A program made the position numbers and the translations under genes. A stretch of DNA of 64,000 bases from Asticcacaulis benevestitus DSM 16100 = ATCC BAA-896 (lineage in GTDB: Bacteria > Pseudomonadota > Alphaproteobacteria > Caulobacterales > Caulobacteraceae), in the NCBI RefSeq assembly GCF_000376105.1, contig NZ_AQWM01000001.1, positions 612,478 through 676,477 on the forward strand, written 5' to 3'. Below, one piece after another: positions 59,761 through 64,000 of the stretch (positions are counted from its first letter, which is position 1; each line of letters begins with the position of its first letter). The notes beneath the pieces are model-generated. The model was not told the DNA's origin, did no database searches, and was given only the letters and a program-made list of their open reading frames with translations.

Positions 59761-62019
59761 TTATGAACCAGCTTTGAGCTTACGATTGAAGAAATCAAGC
59801 TGCAGCCGAAACTTCTGCAAATTGCGCTCATTGCCCTTGAGACCGTGCCGTTCGCCCGGATAGAGCATCAGTTCGAACGGTACGCCCTTCTTTTGCAGGG
59901 CCGCCATCACCCGTGTCGAGTTGGTGAGCTGCACATTGTCATCGGCCATACCGTGCATCAGCAACAGCTCACCGGGCTTGAGGTTATCGATGCGGTTCAG
60001 CACATCTCCGCCGGCATAGCCTTTCGGATTATCCTGCGGGGTCGACATGTAACGCTCGGTGTAGGCGGTATCATAAAGCTGCCATTGCGACGGCGGCGCA
60101 CCAGCGGCGCCGGCGGCAAACGGCGTATCTTTGGCCGTCATCGCCATCAGGGTCACGAACCCGCCCTGTGACCAGCCGGTGATGCCAATATGGTCACCAT
60201 CGACATAGGGCAGGGTTTTCAGCCAGTTGGCGCCCATGATCTGATCGTCGATATCCGGTCCGCCAAACGACTTGTAGATCGAGCGGCCAAACTTGACCGA
60301 ACGACCGGGGGTGCCGCGGTTATCGAGCGAGAAGACGATATAGCCGGATTCCTGCCACAGACGCGTGGCCGGCGAGACCCAGGTCTTCTTGACCGTCTTG
60401 GCAGCAGGACCACCGTAAATCGACACGATGACCGGATACTTTTTCGCCGGGTCGAAACCGCGCGGCTTGAGGAGGTAGTATTCCAGCTTTTCGCCATCGG
60501 CCGCCGTCAGTTCGCCGAATTCCGGCTGGCTATAGGTGTCCTTGTAGGGATAGTAGGGATGCTTGGCGTCGAGCTTGTTTTCCTCGATCCAGCGCAGTCG
60601 CTTGCCCGTTCCATCGTAAAGCGCGCTTTGCGTCGGGGTCTTTGGATCGGAATAGCTGCCGATAAAGGCCGCACCGCCGCCGGAGACCGAGACCGACCAC
60701 CAGCCGCCGGCCTTTGTAAGGGCCACCGGCTCACCCGGCGTCTTGTAGCTGACCTTGTACAGGCCGTGCTCGATCGGTGTCTCCTTCGAGGCCTCAAAAT
60801 AAAGCTCACCGGTCTTTTCATTGATATCAGCCAGTCTATCGACCGGCCAGTCGCCATGCGTCACCTGACGGATCAGCTTGCCGTCTGAGCCATAGTAATA
60901 GACGTGCTTGTTGCCATCGCGCTCGGATGACCAGATGAAGCTGCCATCGGCCAGCAGGCGGAAATCATCGTGTAGTTCAACCCAGGTGCCAGATGTATCT
61001 GACAGGATGACTTTTGAAACGCCAGTCACCGGATCGACCTGAAGCAGGTCCAGCGTGTGCTGGTCGCGGCTCAGACGCTGAACGTAGAAACTCTTACCAT
61101 CCTTCGCCCAATTGACCCGCGTCAGATAGATGTCCGGATTGCTGCCGAGATCCACCTTCACATCGCCGCCGCCAAGCGTCTTTACGTACAGTTCGACCAC
61201 AGCGTTAGGCTTGCCGGCAAACGGATAACGCTGATCAATGATCTTGACACCCTCGCCGCCGATCTCGACCCGTTGGGCGATGTCGACGCCGCTTTCATCG
61301 GTCTTCTGGTAGACGATCTGGGTCGCCAACGGGCTCCACCAATATCCGGTGTGACGATCGAGTTCTTCCTCGGCGATAAACTCGGCCGTAGCGTAGGTGG
61401 TGGTGCCCTCGCCCTTCGGCGACAATTGGGTCTCGGTCCCAGTCTTTAGATCTTTGAGATACAGGGTCTGGTCGCGGACAAAGGCGACCGCGCCGCCCTT
61501 GGGGGACAGCTTGGCGTCCACCTCATCCCCGGCGGTTTCGGTCAGGCGGCTGACCTTGCGGCTGGCGCGATCGACGAGATAGATGTCGCCATCGAGCGGC
61601 AGCAGGATCGACTGGCTGTTCTCCGACCATTCGTAAGCCACGACGCCACGCGCCGACACGCGCATCCGCTCACGGCGTGACTTCTCGGCCTCGGAAAGCA
61701 CCTTGTCCGCCGAGGACAGGCTGTTAGCGTCGACCAAGAGAAACGGCTCGCCGCCCTTAACAGGCACGGCCCATAGGTCCTGAATATTATGATCGCTGTC
61801 CTTGGGCTTCAGCCAGGTCAGCAGCGTGCCGTCGGGCGATAACTTGACGCCGCTGGCGCCGGGGCCGGAAAGCGCCGGATCGGCGAAGACGCGCTCTGGC
61901 GTAAGGTAGGCCTGTTGCGCGCTGGCGACTGGTGTCTGCGCCATCGTGGCTCCCGTCATCATGGTGGTGGTCATCAAAAACGATCCCATCAGGACCAGGG
62001 GTAAACGGACGGATTTCAC
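59761..62019 (-). CDS. Dipeptidyl peptidase IV-type S9 peptidase
   Basis: Periplasmic or secreted serine peptidase of 752 residues. A GTG at 62019 with GGGAG upstream gives a clean signal peptide (MKSVRLPLVLMGSFLM, then a Thr/Met stretch ending GATMAQ). An N-terminal beta-propeller precedes the catalytic hydrolase domain, with the Ser in ITGWSQGGFVTLM, Asp in MHGMADDNVQL and His in YPGERHGLKG. The DPP-IV Glu pair is probably in TAEFIAEEELDRHTGYWW. Releases X-Pro dipeptides by family inference. Confidence 0.93.
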   Translation of the reverse strand: MKSVRLPLVLMGSFLMTTTMMTGATMAQTPVASAQQAYLTPERVFADPALSGPGASGVKLSPDGTLLTWLKPKDSDHNIQDLWAVPVKGGEPFLLVDANSLSSADKVLSEAEKSRRERMRVSARGVVAYEWSENSQSILLPLDGDIYLVDRASRKVSRLTETAGDEVDAKLSPKGGAVAFVRDQTLYLKDLKTGTETQLSPKGEGTTTYATAEFIAEEELDRHTGYWWSPLATQIVYQKTDESGVDIAQRVEIGGEGVKIIDQRYPFAGKPNAVVELYVKTLGGGDVKVDLGSNPDIYLTRVNWAKDGKSFYVQRLSRDQHTLDLLQVDPVTGVSKVILSDTSGTWVELHDDFRLLADGSFIWSSERDGNKHVYYYGSDGKLIRQVTHGDWPVDRLADINEKTGELYFEASKETPIEHGLYKVSYKTPGEPVALTKAGGWWSVSVSGGGAAFIGSYSDPKTPTQSALYDGTGKRLRWIEENKLDAKHPYYPYKDTYSQPEFGELTAADGEKLEYYLLKPRGFDPAKKYPVIVSIYGGPAAKTVKKTWVSPATRLWQESGYIVFSLDNRGTPGRSVKFGRSIYKSFGGPDIDDQIMGANWLKTLPYVDGDHIGITGWSQGGFVTLMAMTAKDTPFAAGAAGAPPSQWQLYDTAYTERYMSTPQDNPKGYAGGDVLNRIDNLKPGELLLMHGMADDNVQLTNSTRVMAALQKKGVPFELMLYPGERHGLKGNERNLQKFRLQLDFFNRKLKAGS

Positions 62020-62157
62020 AGGCGCACTCCCAACGTAGGCCAAGGCGGTGAAGCTAGTCCGTGCCTGACGCCTGCGTCAAGCGGTTGCAGCCGATACGAC
62101 CAATTTCCTTTTAGCGTGCGCCGTTTGTTTCCGTATTGTGGTTGCGGATCAGGTTTC

Positions 62158-62556
62158 TTATTGGGAGGGTCTCGTCAGGATGAAGACGGCGCATAGGGCA
62201 CAAACCATACTTGGCACGAAAGCCCAATAGCCGTGGTGGCGCATAAGATAGCCCGACAGTACGGAACTGACCGCCATGGCCGAAACAGCGGCGATCTTGG
62301 CGCTTTGGGTGATGGCGCCGCGCTCACGAAAGGCGCGGATGGGCGGGCCGATCTTCGGATGGTTCATGATCTTCGCCTCCCACGCCGGGTTGGAGCGCGC
62401 GAAGAAAATGGCGGCAACGATGAAAAACACCGTGCTCGGCATGACGGGCAGAAAGGCCCCGATGATGCCCAGCCCGACAAACAACAAACCCGCCAACATG
62501 AAAAGTATTCGCATGTGCAAACCATAGCGCCAAACCTGCCCTGCGCCTATAGCCAT
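62158..62556 (-). CDS. DUF454 (YbaN-like) inner membrane protein
   Basis: Membrane protein of 132 residues. LFMLAGLLFVGLGIIGAFLPVMPSTVFFIVAAIFFARSNPAWE is the diagnostic DUF454 segment (helix, LPxxPTxxF-like turn, helix), then NHPKIGPPIRAFRERGAI and two further helices. The ATG at 62556 has TTTGGAG upstream; an upstream extension to 62622 is less likely. Function unknown. Confidence 0.87.
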   Translation of the reverse strand: MAIGAGQVWRYGLHMRILFMLAGLLFVGLGIIGAFLPVMPSTVFFIVAAIFFARSNPAWEAKIMNHPKIGPPIRAFRERGAITQSAKIAAVSAMAVSSVLSGYLMRHHGYWAFVPSMVCALCAVFILTRPSQ

Positions 62557-62669
62557 TTCATCTCCAAACAGAACATATCGTCGCATCGAACCGCATGGAT
62601 TTCTGATCGTGGTGGACTTCATCCTTCGAACAGGCTAACCGCCATATTCCCTCTTTAAAAGGCAAGTGT

Positions 62670-63527
62670 ATGCAAGCGTCAGGGCCGGAACCCTCCTCTC
62701 CCCTGGCCGACTCAGACAACGAGTTTCGCAAGCTCGATGCCGAGTTGCGCGCGGCCGGCGTCGATACCTCCCAATTCGGTTTTTACGATCAGCCCTCAAG
62801 CCTCAATCCGACCAGCTTGCGCGAATCCTATGCGCGCTGGGTGCAGCTTCGTCCGCGTGACGCAGCCTATGATGCGCATTTGCGAACCGTCGTGCCCAAG
62901 CTGTGCGAACTGATCATTTCCGCCTTTGAGGCTGACAACTGGCACGGCGGCTGCGTCGAGGCCTCGACCATGATGGCGCGGATGCTCGACCGGCTTGGCA
63001 TCTGGAGTTTCAGCGTCATTGGCTCGACCACTTTCGAAGTCCTCACCCGTGGTCTGTGCTGCGGGTTTTACCGGCACGATTTTCAGGATTTCCAAGATGC
63101 CGTTCTGGGCCATGCCTGGGTGGTGATTCCGCCTTATGGTGTGGTGGACGCCACCGTCGCGCTCCAGCAATGGGGCTACGATCCGATCACGCAGTTCCTG
63201 CCGGCTTTTGTGGCGGCCGAGAATACCCGCCGCATCTTGCCGCACGTCTCCGATGTGGTGAGTTGGCGGATGCGCAGCCATTTCGATTTCACAGACGGTT
63301 ATCTCGATGAAGCGCTGCACCTGCGCCTGGAGCCCGACCTGACGAAATTCGGTCTGGATTTCCCGGCTGTGCAGATCGAGGAAGGCCCGCTCAATATGCG
63401 CTACGTGCCGCTGCATATCTACATGTCAGACGGCCCGCTCGAAACCATCAATCATGGTGGCGCTATGGGGCGTTCCGGTGGTGATATCTGGGATCAGGTG
63501 GTTGCGCCGGTCTTAGGTGAGGTTTGA
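62670..63527 (+). CDS. Orphan protein with a transglutaminase/papain-like Cys-His-Asp pattern
   Basis: Protein of 285 residues that I cannot assign to a named family. It has no signal peptide or membrane helix. WHGGCVEASTMMARMLDRLG, followed by LGHAWVVIPPYGVVDATVAL, gives Cys, His and Asp in the order and spacing seen in transglutaminase-like cysteine hydrolases. The first 45 residues look disordered, and the C-terminal region has LNMRYVPLHIYMSDGPLETINHGG. It is bordered by a DUF454 gene and tuf. A stop-proximal hairpin element (copy C) follows it. Catalytic role is inference. Confidence 0.6.
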   Translation: MQASGPEPSSPLADSDNEFRKLDAELRAAGVDTSQFGFYDQPSSLNPTSLRESYARWVQLRPRDAAYDAHLRTVVPKLCELIISAFEADNWHGGCVEASTMMARMLDRLGIWSFSVIGSTTFEVLTRGLCCGFYRHDFQDFQDAVLGHAWVVIPPYGVVDATVALQQWGYDPITQFLPAFVAAENTRRILPHVSDVVSWRMRSHFDFTDGYLDEALHLRLEPDLTKFGLDFPAVQIEEGPLNMRYVPLHIYMSDGPLETINHGGAMGRSGGDIWDQVVAPVLGEV

Positions 63528-63532
63528 AGGCG

Positions 63533-63568
63533 AAGGGCCGCAGGCCCTTTGATCCCATAACGCGACAG
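63533..63568 (+). repeat. Stop-codon hairpin element, copy C
   Basis: Stem AAGGGCC/GGCCCTT (63533-63549), then TGATCCCATAACGCGACAG, beginning five bases after the TGA of the orphan gene. The tail matches copies A and B. Confidence 0.6.
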
Positions 63569-63587
63569 CGATTAATTAGCAGCCTGC

Positions 63588-63635
63588 AAAACTAAAAAGA
63601 CCCCCGGCCCTAAAGCCGGAGGTCTTTTTAGTTTT
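63588..63635. terminator. Terminator between the orphan gene and tuf
   Basis: AAAACTAAAAAGACC plus a GC block pairs with its complement ending GGTCTTTTTAGTTTT: a stem of about 21 bp with one mismatch and T-rich ends on both strands, suited to both converging transcripts. Confidence 0.9.
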
Positions 63636-63712
63636 ATCGGTCGTTATCTAACCACCGTCGTGTATCGGGGTCGAGGGGCCAAAGTACGTATCCTGCGGCC
63701 CCTCGCCTTCAA

Positions 63713-64000
63713 CTATTCCACGATCTTGGCAACGACGCCGGCGCCGACGGTGCGGCCACCTTCACGGATAGCGAAGCGCAGCTTCTCTTCCATGGCGATC
63801 GGGGTGATCAGTTCAACGTCCAGCTCGGCGTTATCGCCAGGCATGATCATTTCCACGCCTTCGCGCAGGCGGATGATGCCCGTCACGTCGGTGGTACGGA
63901 AGTAGAATTGCGGACGGTAGTTGGTGAAGAACGGCGTGTGACGACCGCCTTCTTCCTTGGTGAGGATGTAGGCTTCAGCCACGAACTTCGTGTGCGGCGT
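63713..64000 (-). CDS. tuf: Elongation factor Tu (C-terminal part, cut by window edge)
   Basis: Only the last 95 or so residues are present. The segment [36 protein letters not shown] and the ending [22 protein letters not shown] are domain 3 of EF-Tu. The gene enters from the right on the minus strand and is ended by a strong bidirectional terminator. Confidence 0.97.
   Translation of the reverse strand, partial: TPHTKFVAEAYILTKEEGGRHTPFFTNYRPQFYFRTTDVTGIIRLREGVEMIMPGDNAELDVELITPIAMEEKLRFAIREGGRTVGAGVVAKIVE

Overview
The window looks like chromosomal DNA of an alphaproteobacterium in the Caulobacterales. The moderately high GC content and the gene runs era-rnc-lepB-acpS-pdxJ-pyrE-rel-rpoZ and rpoC-rpoB-rplL-rplJ...rplA-rplK...nusG-secE-tRNA-Trp...tuf fit a member of the Caulobacteraceae, plausibly Asticcacaulis. 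The genus is inferred from memory of gene order and protein style, not from a search. I see no prophage, transposase, CRISPR array or rRNA operon. The window is mostly core chromosome with small accessory pockets.

Layout. 1-8.4 kb: a minus-strand housekeeping run (era, cut by the window edge; rnc, lepB, acpS, pdxJ, pyrE, rel, rpoZ), interrupted by an AT-richer secreted hydrolase gene. 8.6-16.5 kb: leuA behind a candidate leader-peptide attenuator, a SLATT-like membrane protein, a secreted nuclease, a DMT permease, folK, a NYN protein, an atypical SDR with a hitch-hiking AT-rich gene, smpB and dapA. 16.7-30 kb: a lytic transglycosylase, a translationally coupled metal-chelate ABC importer, a glycosyltransferase split by an in-frame stop, two RNA methyltransferase-like genes, a BASS transporter, three tiny lipoproteins, a GST and hrpB. 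30-36.3 kb: an APC permease, an MBL hydrolase, an SCP2 protein, a BaiN-like flavoprotein, a small HTH operon and a catalase-related protein. 36.4-55.1 kb: the transcription/translation block rpoC-rpoB-rplL-rplJ and rplA-rplK-(M16 peptidase)-nusG-secE-trnW, in which rplKA is separated from rplJL by a DUF1272/rhodanese/FtrA module and a sulfotransferase. 55.3-64 kb: a GH10 xylanase lipoprotein, a DUF3857/transglutaminase protein, a beta-repeat DUF2807 protein, a DPP-IV-like peptidase, a YbaN-like protein, an orphan transglutaminase-like protein and the 3' end of tuf.

The most notable signals are non-coding. (1) Three genes carry a related hairpin with a conserved CCCRTWACGCG tail at or within 5 nt of their stop codons. 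(2) A dispersed repeat of about 60-100 bp occurs between genes, with two good copies and one fragment. (3) A 17-residue Leu/Ile-rich leader peptide with competing hairpins precedes leuA. (4) Hairpins sequester the ribosome binding sites of rnc and of the SLATT-like gene. (5) Three tandem micro-lipoproteins of 53, 37 and 24 residues include one whose mature part would be only four residues. Terminators are abundant and well formed, so transcription units can be read fairly confidently.
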